A DNA stretch of 64,000 nt from Melieria omissa (taxonomy: Eukaryota; Arthropoda; Insecta; Diptera; Ulidiidae). The DNA lies in the NCBI GenBank assembly GCA_963971225.1, contig OZ020267.1, forward strand, positions 121,017,891 through 121,081,890. The letters are read 5' to 3'. The notes below the pieces were generated by a model, which made no database searches, was not told the DNA's origin, and worked only from the letters and a program-made list of their open reading frames with translations. Shown here piece by piece: positions 10,601-21,700 of this stretch. Every line of letters begins with the position of its first letter. Positions within the stretch are counted from its first letter, which is position 1. The translations under genes were made by a program, and so were the position numbers.

Positions 10601-13600
10601 GATTCTGGCCGGGACACTTTGTTTCAAAGGTTCAAAGGTTAAGGTTTTAAAGTTGATGCGCTGTATTTGTTGAGGTCAACGGAAGGTAGAGTATTATGAA
10701 CTGCCTAAATCTAACGAAACTTTTACGGGAGATTGCTGCCGACTACAATTTACGGGTTTGAAGATTAAAGAAATACTTACGTCCTATTAGAAGAAATACG
10801 AAAAAGTGACGTACCACACTGGAAAGTTCTTCCCTATCCAACGCATTTATCAATCATTGCTTCTTTCGATTATCACCCATTCCGAGCGACACATTGGTTC
10901 AGCCATTTTAATGAAGAAGCCAAGCAATCGTCATTCAAATATTTTTTATAAATATGTTTTATACTTTCCATTTCAATAATATTCACATGTTTTCTGATAG
11001 CTGATAGGGTACTTAAGACCTAATGTCTTATTGAAGATTTAAGAGAATTAAAACATTTGCCCAATATTAATCATATATTCTCGTATAAGTGTGTCTAAGT
11101 GAGTTTAACCTTAGACTGTGTAATTTCTGTGGGTTTTCCTGCATTTACATGCTTACTCAAACTGCTCTGCATTTGAATGACTTTCCGTTAATATGAATTA
11201 TTTGTTCTTATCAATGCTTTTGAAACAATGCTCCATTGGAGTCGTTGAGACCCAGATGCAGTCTCCGCTGTAAATGGAACGAGATACAAATTTGAAAATT
11301 TCCGTTTTTTTCCACTTCCTTCCCGCAGTAATGCTGGTTGCATTAATCGGCACTTACAGAGCATGCACACCCCGCGCTCCCCGCCCTGCCGCCCTGCCCG
11401 GCCAACGACAGTGCGAAGCCACTTAAGTGCGCCGAGTGCTGTTCAAGTGCATAATTTATTGGAACACGCAGCGGCACACATTTTGGCGCTACAAAAGTTT
11501 AATGATTGCGGCTGTTGTTGTTGCCTTTAATGCTACCGCCGATAGAGTTGATGTTGTTGTTGTTGCTTTGATCATGTTCAGATGCACGGATACATGTGTA
11601 CCAGCCGAGCGTCAAAGACGCCGCCGACGCTGCACACGACTGCAATTGGCATCTGCGCCCCGGCACTTTCGTCATCGTGGGATCAGCCGCCGATTTTTTT
11701 GTCTGCTTGGTGGGAATAGATTTTTGGACAAAGTCGACACAGGCAGACGAACGCCATTGAACTTGAAAATCGGAGAACCGCAAAGTGCTTTGCAGCAGCC
11801 ATTTATGTGCTATTGAAAATATATTCGGGTGCGTAGGTACGCGCGCATGTGTTCGCGTGTGTGAATGGACAAATCAACAACACCGAATCCACCAATTGCG
11901 GCGCATGACTTTCAGAATTCCCACTGACAGCGGCCGCACTGTCGACAAATTCGAAAGTGGCTAATGGATCGCGGCAGTGCGCTCACGCAAAAGGAGCCCA
12001 GTCGTTCTGCTGCGGCACCACCAACGCCAGCGGCTCTCACTTCGACTTCATTTTCCAGCCATTCGTCCGCCCATCCATCCAGCCGTATGTTTTGCTAATG
12101 GAATTCAGTTGTTGTTGTTGCTACCAGTCGAGTGCGTAAAATCAAAATTTACACCGAATGTCAAAATGTTTTGTTTACGTGCTGCGGGTTGGCCGTCTGC
12201 CTCCGATTGCGCAAAATACGCTACACAGCGCCGTCGATCTCTTTAAAGAATGCCGATGGCGCGCTCGCCTCCTGGACGGCGTTCCAGCTAATTTGTGCTC
12301 CGACAGCCAACGTTTGCAGCGCCGTCATTCGATCAACGGTCGGCGCTGGCGCTGCCGCAAATGGACGCAAAGTGGAGCGGCGTCATTCGAGTTCGCATTT
12401 CGAGGCTCCTTTTGAAGTTTTAATTATGCGGTTCATATGTCATTTTATGCGTGCGCCCAGGCGAGGAGTTGTGCGTTTGGCACGAGCCGCGAAGGCTGAT
12501 GCCGGGTGTTGACGACGGGCGAGCGGCGAGCAGTCAGCCATATGCGGCATTTTAATTGTCCCAGTGTCACATAAAGCGTGGAGTTAATTGCGGCGAGTGC
12601 GGTTAAGTGGCGCAAAAGTGTAAGCGCCGCCAAACGGCGACAGCGGCTGGAGCCTGAGAGCCGAGCAGCTGCGTCACACTGAGTAAATTTCCTAGCTTTC
12701 GTCACATTCGTTTGTTTGCGTTCGTTCATTCGCTTTTGAATCAAGTTTCCTTTGAATATCAGTCAGGCGACTCTGAATGCGACGCAGATTTATGAGAGTC
12801 ATGCAATGGAATGGATGGTCAATATTTCTCTGCACAAAAGCAATCATGACAAAAACAACGACATGACCAAAACCAACTAAATAATTGCACACAAAGCTAC
12901 ATAACTACGAAAGTGACTCGCTGCACTGGGCAAACGAAACGAAAATCACAAAAAGCCAGACGCTGTACAAAGGCGTCACATAGAAATCCCAGCCCAGCTA
13001 AGCTTCTCTCGGGCGCACGTTGTGTCGGCCTACGCATTTCAAATGCTACACGCACAAAGCGCAAAGCGTCCACAACTTCTGCCGGCGCTCAATGCTGGCA
13101 TTGTCGTCGCATGGCTGAACGCCTCTCCGTCCTGACAACGTCGGCTGCCCCCCTACCCTCCACTACCCCCAGCTTGGTCGCTCGCACCGCCTGAACACAA
13201 ATGCTCGTGTAATATTCTCCCAATGGACGCTTTGTTGCTGTTGCGTGCGTTGGACCTTTTTTGGCGGCCGTCCTTGCGCTGCCTCCGCGAATGCGTTTGT
13301 GAATTCGAAACGAAATGGCCGACTGTTTCCGCCTATGCGTCTGTTGTTGTCGCTCTGACTGTTGACGTTGTGTCTTTTATACTCGTAGTTACGTGCCCCA
13401 TTTTGCTTTCTTTATGGGTCCATTTTCGTTGGTGGTTGCTGTCGTTGGCGTTGGTGTTGTTGTTGCAATATTATCCTTTGGAGCGCAAAATGGATGCCAG
13501 CACCAAAAACAACGACAGCACGTAATGGCCTCCCAGTCATCCGACGCCATGCCATACCGTTCCATGTTCAAACATACATACACACGCATCCATGTACATA

Positions 13601-13864
13601 AATCTTGTATTACAAGTTGCCACTGAGCATTAGGACGAAATTTTGAAACCCCGTAGGCCCACACTAAAATTATTTATTCGGTAAGGACTTTTTTCGTTGA
13701 AAACGTTCTCCGAACCATCAATGCTTTGAATCTGATGGCTTGGAGTCGAAAATAAAAACTGGTTCTGGCAAAAGTTACATGTTCAGTATCGGCGCATCTG
13801 TATATCTTTTGATATATTTTGGGGCTAACAAGAAAAACGGCTCCTCGGGCTTACTTGCAATAAG
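7627..13864. other. Long non-repetitive stretch, no gene identified
   Basis: Reading frames here are under 135 codons, overlap on both strands and match nothing I recognise. The DNA alternates AT-rich parts (7.6-8.2 and 10.6-11.3 kb) with GC-richer islands (11.35-13.2 kb). GTT/CAA tracts occur near 8900-8935, 11510-11570, 12108-12122 and 13330-13470, and TG tracts near 8388-8402. About 9960-10560 has a somewhat coding-like texture on the minus strand but gives no recognisable protein. Regulatory or intronic DNA is possible but not shown. Confidence 0.5.
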
Positions 13865-13866
13865 TA

Positions 13867-14396
13867 CAGTGGACGTCCAATATAACGAATCTTATGTTGT
13901 AACCCCAATTTGTTAAATCGAAAAATTCGTTAAACCGAACGAATTTTTTGTTTGTTTTAAACCATACTTCTTGAAGAAATAAGTCTCACATATTCAGTTT
14001 TTAACCTTCTGCCTGTCCCTTGGGGTCTATTAGACCCCAGGCGGAATTAAAAACGGTTGAGCGGTCGTCTACTTGTGTTATTTAGCGTTAATCGTGCTTA
14101 CAACCCTTAAAAAACAGAATTTGAAAATGTTGGTAACTTGGCGTAAATTTGAAAGTTTTAACGTAACAAAAACAAAAACAATTGAGGTACCGTTCACTTG
14201 ACGAAACCAAATATTCATTGTTATTGTAAAGAATGTGAATAAAAACAACAAACAACAAAAACAACATAAATATTCGTTATATCGAATAGCGAATTTCACT
14301 TTTGGTCGTAATATAGAACCATCAATGGAAAAAATTTGGCTGTACGTTAAATCGAAAATTCGTTAAATGGGACGTCGTTATACTGGACGTCCACTG
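13867..14396. mobile_element. Tigger/pogo-like MITE, copy 1 (complete)
   Basis: The element has long inverted ends: the left starts CAGTGGACGTCCAATATAAC and the right ends with the reverse complement of the same type. TA lies on both sides (13865-13866 and 14397-14398). CAGT termini with a TA target duplication fit the pogo/Tigger group. The ends also carry internal TTAAATCGAAAAATTCGTTAAA-type motifs. It is 530 bp and encodes no transposase. A TTAA-preceded hairpin at 14001-14041 is absent from copy 2 and may be a separate insertion remnant. Confidence 0.8.
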
Positions 14397-14542
14397 TATT
14401 ATTAAAAAGTTATACATATTCTGTATAATAAAAAAAATGTGGCTTACATTTATGACGGCAATCCAGCAACAATTCACACACTCGCTTAAAGAACCGCCGT
14501 CGCCGTCATTCTAATGAAGTATGTATGTATATTTTATAACTA

Positions 14543-15072
14543 CAGTGGGCGTCCAATATAACGAATCTTATGTTGAACCCCCAATTTATTTAAATCGAAA
14601 AATTCGTTAAATCGATCGGAATTTTTTTTGTTTTGAACCATTCTTCTTAATGAGTTTCACATATTCAGTTTTTAAATAAATATCTGGTTTTATTCCAGCA
14701 TTTTCAAAATACAAATATTGCTATGTATGTACAGTGAAAAAGTCTTCGATGCGAATTGCCTTCTTACTGCAAGTAGAAAAAAGCCGACCGAAAAAACTTT
14801 TAAAAAAAGGATTTGCAATGCATACAAACAGAGTTTGAAAATGTTGATAACTTGTCGTTAATTTGGAAGTGTTAACGTAACATAAACAAAAATAATTGGG
14901 GCACCGTTCACTTGACGAAACTAAACATTCATTGTTATTGTAAAGCATTGACGAGGGTGAAAAACAACAAAAATATTTGTTTTATCGAATACCAAATTTC
15001 ACTTTCGTTTGTATTATAGAACCATCAATGGAAAAAATGTGGCCGTACGTTAAATCGAAAATTCGTTAAATG
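14543..15072. mobile_element. Tigger/pogo-like MITE, copy 2 (right end lost)
   Basis: It begins CAGTGGGCGTCCAATATAAC after TA at 14541-14542 and aligns with copy 1 at both ends, while the middle differs. Its alignment stops at TTCGTTAAATG at 15072, about 30 bp short of the expected right terminus, and the Tigger element starts directly afterwards. No continuation appears on the far side of the Tigger at 17936. The terminus was therefore lost at or before that insertion, or the junction arose by recombination. Confidence 0.75.
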
Positions 15073-15084
15073 TAGGGGACTGTT

Positions 15085-15293
15085 CCCGGTTGTGTGCCGG
15101 GTTTCATTTTTTGCGTCTAACTTTGTTATATCTTTGTAAATTTCGATAGTATGCACACCGTTCGAGAGCTAATTTCAGTACCTGACAACTTACTCAAGAA
15201 AGTATATCGTTCCTGTTGCAAACAAAAAAATAATGACCATTTTCTCAACATACCTTTTTTTGCCAAAAAAAAAAATGTACCCGGTTCTGTTCC
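15085..15293 (+). repeat. Left subterminal repeats of the Tigger element
   Basis: CCCGGTTGTGTGCC lies at 15085-15098 and the variant CCCGGTTCTGTTCC at 15280-15293. They are inverted relative to the copies at the other end, as expected for transposase-binding sites; that role is inferred. Confidence 0.7.
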
Positions 15294-15453
15294 ACGTCAA
15301 AAACCTGTTTGGAGTATAGGTAGGCTACAAATATAAAGTAAAAACCATACAAATTCATATTGAAATGCAATTAATTAATTTTTTAAACATTTTTAGCATC
15401 ATTAATTCAACATTTACATTTATTTATTTAGAGAAGTCCGAATTTACATTTAT

Positions 15454-17411
15454 TTATTCCGAGAAGTCCGAGTCGCAATGAATGCACGTGTAAAAGCTGT
15501 TACGGATATTGGCACATTTTAAATGCACAGGTTTTTCACATGTCTTACATGCGATGGAGTTGTTGCTAGTCAGTTTGCGTGGCATATTTTTCAAGCAAAT
15601 AATGCAAAACTCGTCTTCATCCGATGACTTTGCATTTGGCGATGATTTCTTTGATCGTTTTGCTGGCGGTGTAACTGGCGACGTTGGAGCAGCTTTCTTG
15701 TGGGTGGTTTTCTTGTGAGTGGCTTTCTTGGTGTTGATTTTCTTAGGGGTGGCTTTTTTTGTTGTTTGGGCGAGCTTTCTCCCTTTCAATGCAGCAATAT
15801 TTTCTGGCGAGGTTAAAATGGTGCACTGCATTGCTTTTCGGCCTCGCTTGGACGGTTTTTTCGGTGAGGCTGCCTGCAATGGACCTATGTCAGACAGTAT
15901 TGAAGACAAGCTGATGGTCCTTGACTAAGAAGCATCACCGACGGTTGCACTTGAAGCTTCAGATGTTACGACTTCCTTTTCAACTGCTAAATCCAAAGAA
16001 TCGGCTACAATGATGATACGGCGCTGATCCTCTTCATGCAGCTCATATTCCACTGCGGTCTCAGTTTTGTTCTCGCCACCTTGCACAGCTTCTACGAACT
16101 CATGATCTTGGAAGCAATTCGGATTATACGGGCATATACCTGTTTTTTCAAAGCCGGAAGTTATAACTTTTTGCTCAGCGCCAATTTCAAAGTTTCAGCG
16201 ACCAGTCCAGCGATGTGTCGAATCTCCAGAACTCTGCCGGCATTGTTCTTGAGCCAGGCATTGCACTGAGATCTATAATATGTCTTGACAGGCCCGTATA
16301 CGGACACGTCGAGTGGCTGCATTTTATGGCTGCAGTGTGGTGGAAACGATAACAGTGTCACACCACTATTTGCAGCCATATCCAAAGCCTCCACCGACAA
16401 GTGTGAACCATGGTTATCCAGTAACAGCAAGACTGGATCTTCTTTGGAAGCCTTGCTGTACCGAATGAAATGTTTCATAAACAGCAAAAACTCTGGTTGT
16501 GCCATCCAGCCTGACGAGTTCGCAAAGCCAACGCATCCGAGAGGAGCATTGTCTAGAAAAGTGGACTGCATTTTTTTACGCGGGAACAAAAAAAATGGTG
16601 GCATGCTGTTGCCGGTTGCATTAACCGCGAGTGCCATGGTCACAGTCGTGCCACGTTCAGCTGACGCTATTTGTCCCACCCGCTTGATGCCACGCATGCA
16701 AATAACTTTCCCGACTTTATTCGGTACGGTTGTGAAACCAGTTTCGTCCATATTCCATATGTTTGCCGCGTCGAATTTGGTTGGGGACATAACGGAGTCA
16801 TATTTCTTAAAGAAGTCGGCAACATTTTCAGGGCAAAACGCTTTCACTCTGTTCAGGCTAGTGTGTTCTGGTGTTCGAAGAGTGAGGTTGCTATGGCGTT
16901 TCATAAAATTATAATACCAATGCCTTCCAGCCATCTGTTTCTCTTTCCATTCTTCAGCGTACTGAGAGCCAATCTTTACAGCAAACTGATATGCTAACTG
17001 CCTAAATTCGGTTATGCTTAGTCCATAGTAGTGGTTCACGCATTTTCTGATGTATACCTCGAGCTCACGCTCCTGATCCTGTGTAAATGCCTTAAAGAAT
17101 AAAGGAAAATTTATTATTAATTATTGAAAAAAAGGATTAAAATATTTGCATTTTTTACATACCATGTTTGATGGAAAATGTTTTGGAAAAATTCGAATGG
17201 CGTCCAAAATCGCAGCATCGGAAATTGTTGCAATATCTTCGAATTTCTCATCCAATCTTTTTAAATATTGGCCCAGCTTGACTCTACAGATGTTGTATTC
17301 GCGTGCGGCAGCTCTTACAAATTTTTTTTCGATTTTGACGTCTTTTATCGCTTTGAGGATGGCAGCAACATCTTCTTCCTTTGATTCTGCAGCCTTCTTT
17401 TTACTTGTCAT
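15454..17411 (-). pseudogene. Tigger/pogo transposase, spliced, frameshifted
   Basis: Exon 1 (17411-17163, 83 codons, starting MTSKKKAAE) carries a psq-type helix-turn-helix with REYNICRVKLGQYLKRL. A 72-bp GT-AG intron (17162-17091) joins in phase to exon 2 from 17090. Exon 2 holds the CENP-B-like second helix-turn-helix (WYYNFMKRHSNLTLRTPE) and the catalytic domain: NMDETGF, LLLDNHGSH and, 35 residues later, QPLD, giving the DDD triad usual in this family. The frame breaks in an A-run near 16179, then hits an in-frame TAG before 15909. The final segment (15909-15454) is Lys-rich and ends in a PHD-like zinc finger (CIIC, CKTCEKPVHLKC, CIHC). The second M at 17411 is preferred over the upstream 17468 one because the Lys-rich domain begins there. 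Identity is certain as a family; activity is unlikely. Confidence 0.9.
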
Positions 17412-17530
17412 GATGAAATAGATCCGGGTAAGGTCCTCGATAACCTCGATAAGGTGCTTGATAACCAATAAATATCAGAATCTTGCACTTTTCTTTACAT
17501 TACAATGTTGAAAGAATGATTTTCCTGTGT

Positions 17531-17923
17531 GGCACACAACCGGGTACATGCGTGGCACACAACCGGGAATGACACGATATTGCGAATGATTTTTAAATTC
17601 TTTTCGAGTCAAACATATCATAAAAAATACTTTGCAATAGTAACATAGAGGTTATGAACTGAGTTTACAAACATTTGACTTACCTTTTTTCCACGATTTA
17701 CACTTCCAAAACTCGATTGTTAAACAAGGAGAAGAAATTATTTTTGATGATTTAAACACACCAATGCTGACGAAAATATAGCAATGGGGTTTGTCGTTTC
17801 GATGTTTACTGAAAAACTGCCTTACATTGAGACTAAACGTTGACAATATTTTCCCACCGCCATCTAAGCGAACACGTCAAAAATTATGGGTGGAACACAA
17901 CCGGGTATGGCACACAACCGGGA
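17531..17923 (-). repeat. Right subterminal repeats of the Tigger element
   Basis: GGCACACAACCGGG occurs at 17531-17544, 17554-17567 and 17910-17923, with the variant GGAACACAACCGGG at 17893-17906. The inner pair and the terminal pair are separated by about 325 bp. The layout mirrors the left end and is shared with the related element at 5136-6019. Transposase binding is inferred. Confidence 0.75.
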
Positions 17924-17935
17924 ACATTCCCCTAC

Positions 17936-18039
17936 TTAATTGACAATTTCTTGCCGTTTGCTTCAAGTTTAAAAACAATACTGAACAATGCTTATTTAAT
18001 AGCAATTTTGAAACAAAATCAGCTCTGCTATGCAATAAA
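17936..18039. other. Short AT-rich spacer
   Basis: Sequence between the Tigger end and the LINE relic. It does not continue the truncated MITE at 14543-15072. Confidence 0.5.
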
Positions 18040-18720
18040 ATAAAAGATAAAATTAAGAGGATCCGATCCGAACTTCCGCTATCTCTGTAAGATTTGTGAG
18101 GAAGCGTGAGCTTGAGTCGTGTACCCCGGGACATCAACATAGAAAGTTCCAAATTGATTCCACTTTTCCGTTATAATGACAACTTCTGTAGAAAGTACTT
18201 GAAGGCATTCGTCTTCATTGGAGCACAGTGCCCATTGTTAACTTTTAATAGTACTTTTATTACAGATTTGTTGAATAGATTTTCATCTATTTCTTTTCTA
18301 GCCTAGGCCATAATGACCGTGAGACCTAGCAACCACTGTGTTTAGTCCATAAATCATTGCTCATTAACTCGTCTAAGTTAATTGCAGAGAATAGTTTGAA
18401 TAGATGTATCCGCCTCAATAATATCCATTTCCGAGCCCCGCGTTACCATCTCATACGCCATTTCGTTCCGCTCAATGAATATCAGTGAAGCACGATATTT
18501 CTTTGAAGTCTCCAGTTTAACTACTTTGCACCCTGCCTTAGGGCAACCTGACTGTCAACCAAAATAGTGAAGTTCATCGCTTGAACTGAAATATCATGTA
18601 GAAGCTTTGCTGCCTTTCAATGGCAATAAGCTCTGTTGCAGGTGTCTGGCAGGTAGTAGGGCGGTCTAGGCTGCAGATTTCTCCAGTAGAGACAAGCCTC
18701 ATTTTAACTATCCATTTTGA
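18040..18720 (-). pseudogene. LINE relic: RNase H and tail fragment
   Basis: The minus strand, read across frames, gives a degenerate RNase H region: an IERQQ/KAAKLLHD segment, then ILVDSQVALRQ (the second catalytic Asp context), then a reduced ERNEMAYEMVTRGSE block that resembles the C-terminal motif of LINE RNase H domains. A KVNNGHCAPM block follows and resembles the GHC segment found downstream in such elements. Several stops and frame changes are present, so it is dead. The resemblance is to I/R1/Jockey-group elements with RNase H. No ends were found. Confidence 0.55.
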
Positions 18721-21700
18721 GCAGTCCATTTTGAGTAGTTAGCTATAGCCCATACTGTCATCTGTCAACTCTCTCCCCAGTCTTCCCTAGTCGGATAGTT
18801 AGTGGGGATTTTGACACAGAAGTCCCAACAGTTGCATAATTGAGTTACCAGAAAGTAGAAAACATTGTGCCTAAATTACATATGGCCAACGATGCTGTCG
18901 GAAGGGGCGTGAAAATCATCAGAGACTATAATGAGGTCTTGTGACACAGGAGCTTCCTGCACAAGGAGTACCTGTACCGGCTGAATGAAAAATTCACATT
19001 TTCTCACAAAAATCAAATAATTTCTTCTTGAAACTTAATTACGAAATGGAAGGTTAATGAGGTTTCAACAATACATTTCGATTATTGCTTCGTAGAAATT
19101 CAAAAGTGGACAACTTCAAAACTCAGATTGCATGGAAGAATCTTTTCGATCGTTAAATAGATAATTCAAATCGGTTCAGTAGTTTCCGAGGTACGATGTT
19201 AAATCAGGCCAATTTAATAGAGACTAGCCAGTTTCGTTTGGCAGCCCACTTGAGACTAGACGATAGCGTGTATGGAAGAAACATTCGGAAGAGACAATAA
19301 ATGAGTGGGTTAACCTGGGAGCGGTTGGAGCCTATTCTATAAAAACGATCATTTTGTATGGGACTTCCATTAAGGGTTGGAGATAAGGTATAAATATGTT
19401 TGAAAGAAATGGCAGTCAAAGATTTTAACGCTCTAAGAGCAACCCCTCAGCAACTGTGGAGCAACTTGTCGAATTTTCCTGCTTTTTTGTGAACTTTGCC
19501 CTTGACGTCATTTAACTCCACTTTAGCCCACAATTTATTGGCGCACGTACTTTTTCATCAAACTGCATAAAACAAGAAGTTCTTCATCACCAAAATCGAA
19601 AAAATCGTGCACTAAATCATGTCTAATACTTAAGCATGTATCACAGGATTATTGAATACAAAATATGTACATACATGATAAGATTACGTATGAAGTAAAT
19701 AAAACAAAAACATTCAACAACAACTAAATTGATTGAAATTGAAAATATTTATGTCTGCGCTCCACGTCATTTTGCACATTATTCACCAATGGTTTCTCTC
19801 GCCCATTGGTAAAAAGTGCGTGAATAGTAGCCGTAAATTCCAAGTGTCCATCAAAATTGTTTACACTTATTGTTCATCTGCACTGCAAATCACCGAAGTT
19901 CACCGTGCATCCTTTCATGTTGAACACTTCTCGCTTAATTCAAAATTTTGCTGCATAACGCGTACCTTTTCCTTCCGATGAACGCACGAAGGAAGAGGCG
20001 AATTTAATTGTCATAAACATGTTGATTTACTTTGCTGCCAATTGCCCTTGTTCCGTCGAGTGTTTCTATCGGTGCTCCAGTTAATTAACATTTGGTGAAG
20101 TATTCCCTCGGTGCGATGTCGATGTTTTCTGCAACTTGGGTTTTCTGTAACCCAGGGTGTTTACACCCCGCGACCTCGCGTCGATAAGCAAATGCACTTT
20201 TTCGTTCGCTTATCACATCATTACTTTAATTCGCTCGTAATTTGTCATAAATTGGAGAATTTATTTTCTTGTTTCATCGATGCAACCAGTTTCGCGGACT
20301 TGCTTCTTGGATCGCTGGGCGCGCTCGGACTCGCATTTGTGTTGTGTGTTTCGCTGCGTTGTCGTTCGCGACTCGCCATCGGCATAGGAAACTCTCGCCG
20401 CAATTGGTAGTTATCTGCGGCTGAGCAGCTCATAAAGTTTCTAACTTATTAACGAGGAATTTATTTCGCTCGTGATAAGAAATTTGCAATTCGCATGGTA
20501 AACAGTCTGCGCGAAACAACGCATTCTTGAGCTGGTTACTGAAATGCCATACACAAACACACATAGTTGCGTTTAAAAAAATGTTCTTTCATTCGCAGCA
20601 ATGGGCAACTGTTGCACCAACGTTGAAAATGTGTTTTAACTGTGGCTTCGATAGGATGAAAGGCTTGTGGCTTGTTTTTCAAACTGGAAGCTGAACTACC
20701 CGAAACTGAAAGTCCACTTGCGACTTTCTTTTATGACTTTTTTATTTTGAAGTGGTTGCTCTTGACTACTGAGTGTGCGGATGTTAAAAGGAGATGAAGA
20801 AAAATTTCGAGTAGTTTATGTTAGTTGAGTCGAGATTTGTGATCCTATGTCTAGTGGTCCAACTCACTAACCACTGAATCATTGGGGCAGTGCCTATCAT
20901 GTTTATTTTTGAGCGAAGCATAGAGAACAAGAAATGTTATTCCAGAAATGATTTAGATGATATGACCTGCTCGTTGGTTTATGTTTTTATATTTCTTAAG
21001 ATTTGCTGATGAAACATTTTGACATAGTGAAGTTATTATTTTTCACTTAGCGGTCTTTCAGTTAATAAAAAATCAAAAGAAATCGTGTGCTGTTTAGCTA
21101 TGAAGTTGCTTTATTGGAAGATGCAATGGAACAACCACAACTTCTTTGGGCCCCACTGTTCACTGTTATGAGGGGCAGTAGTCTCATAAAAACGAATTTA
21201 AATTCTACCAATTGGCTATAGATCTTGGAAATTGGAGTTAAATAATGAAGATTCATACATCAGTTCCATTTTTATGAATAAAAAACAACTAAGAAGATGC
21301 GCGCTTGCATCTTAATAAAAGGCAAACAAAGAAGAAAAAGCATGGGGCGAAATTGCCTTGAAGCCAACGCCAAAACCGTGAATGCAAACCTTTGCATTAA
21401 TCATGTTTTGCTTGCATTATGCAGCGTGTACTCGGGCTTCTTTGGGACTACATACAGCTTATGAATAGTTTTAAGTGTGACGCGACGAGATGCAACGCGG
21501 CGCCAGCAGTAAAGCAACTTAAACAAGAACAATAACAAAAATGGTTACTACTCTTCATTTGTATCAGTACAGGACGCATCCTCCTGACGTGCATACGCTT
21601 ATAAATACAATATGTATGTGTGTGTGCTTGTAATTTGCGGCAAAATGTTGCTGACACAAGTGTTGAACGTGTTGAAATGCAATTTGTTATTCTCGCTACG

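Larger units (their letters stand above)
15075..17933 (-). mobile_element. Tigger/pogo-family DNA transposon, nearly complete
   Basis: The termini are inverted: the left begins GGGGACTGTTCCCGGTTGTG and the right end, on the minus strand, begins GGGGAATGTTCCCGGTTGTG. TA sits outside both (15073-15074 and 17934-17935). The 2859-bp unit encodes a transposase on the minus strand in two exons plus a displaced C-terminal reading frame. Subterminal repeats of GGCACACAACCGGG type lie near both ends in mirrored orientation. Pogo/Tigger elements move by cut-and-paste into TA. This copy carries at least one frameshift and one stop, so it is probably no longer autonomous. Confidence 0.9.

Noticed and set aside
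14078..14299. Similar small minus-strand frames in the two Tigger-like MITEs (also 14721-14948)
   Set aside because: Their similarity follows from the DNA similarity of the MITE copies; they have no recognisable domain and differ by frame changes.
16285..16997. Plus-strand frames of 108 and 209 codons in the Tigger element
   Set aside because: They lie opposite the transposase catalytic region and are its antisense shadow.
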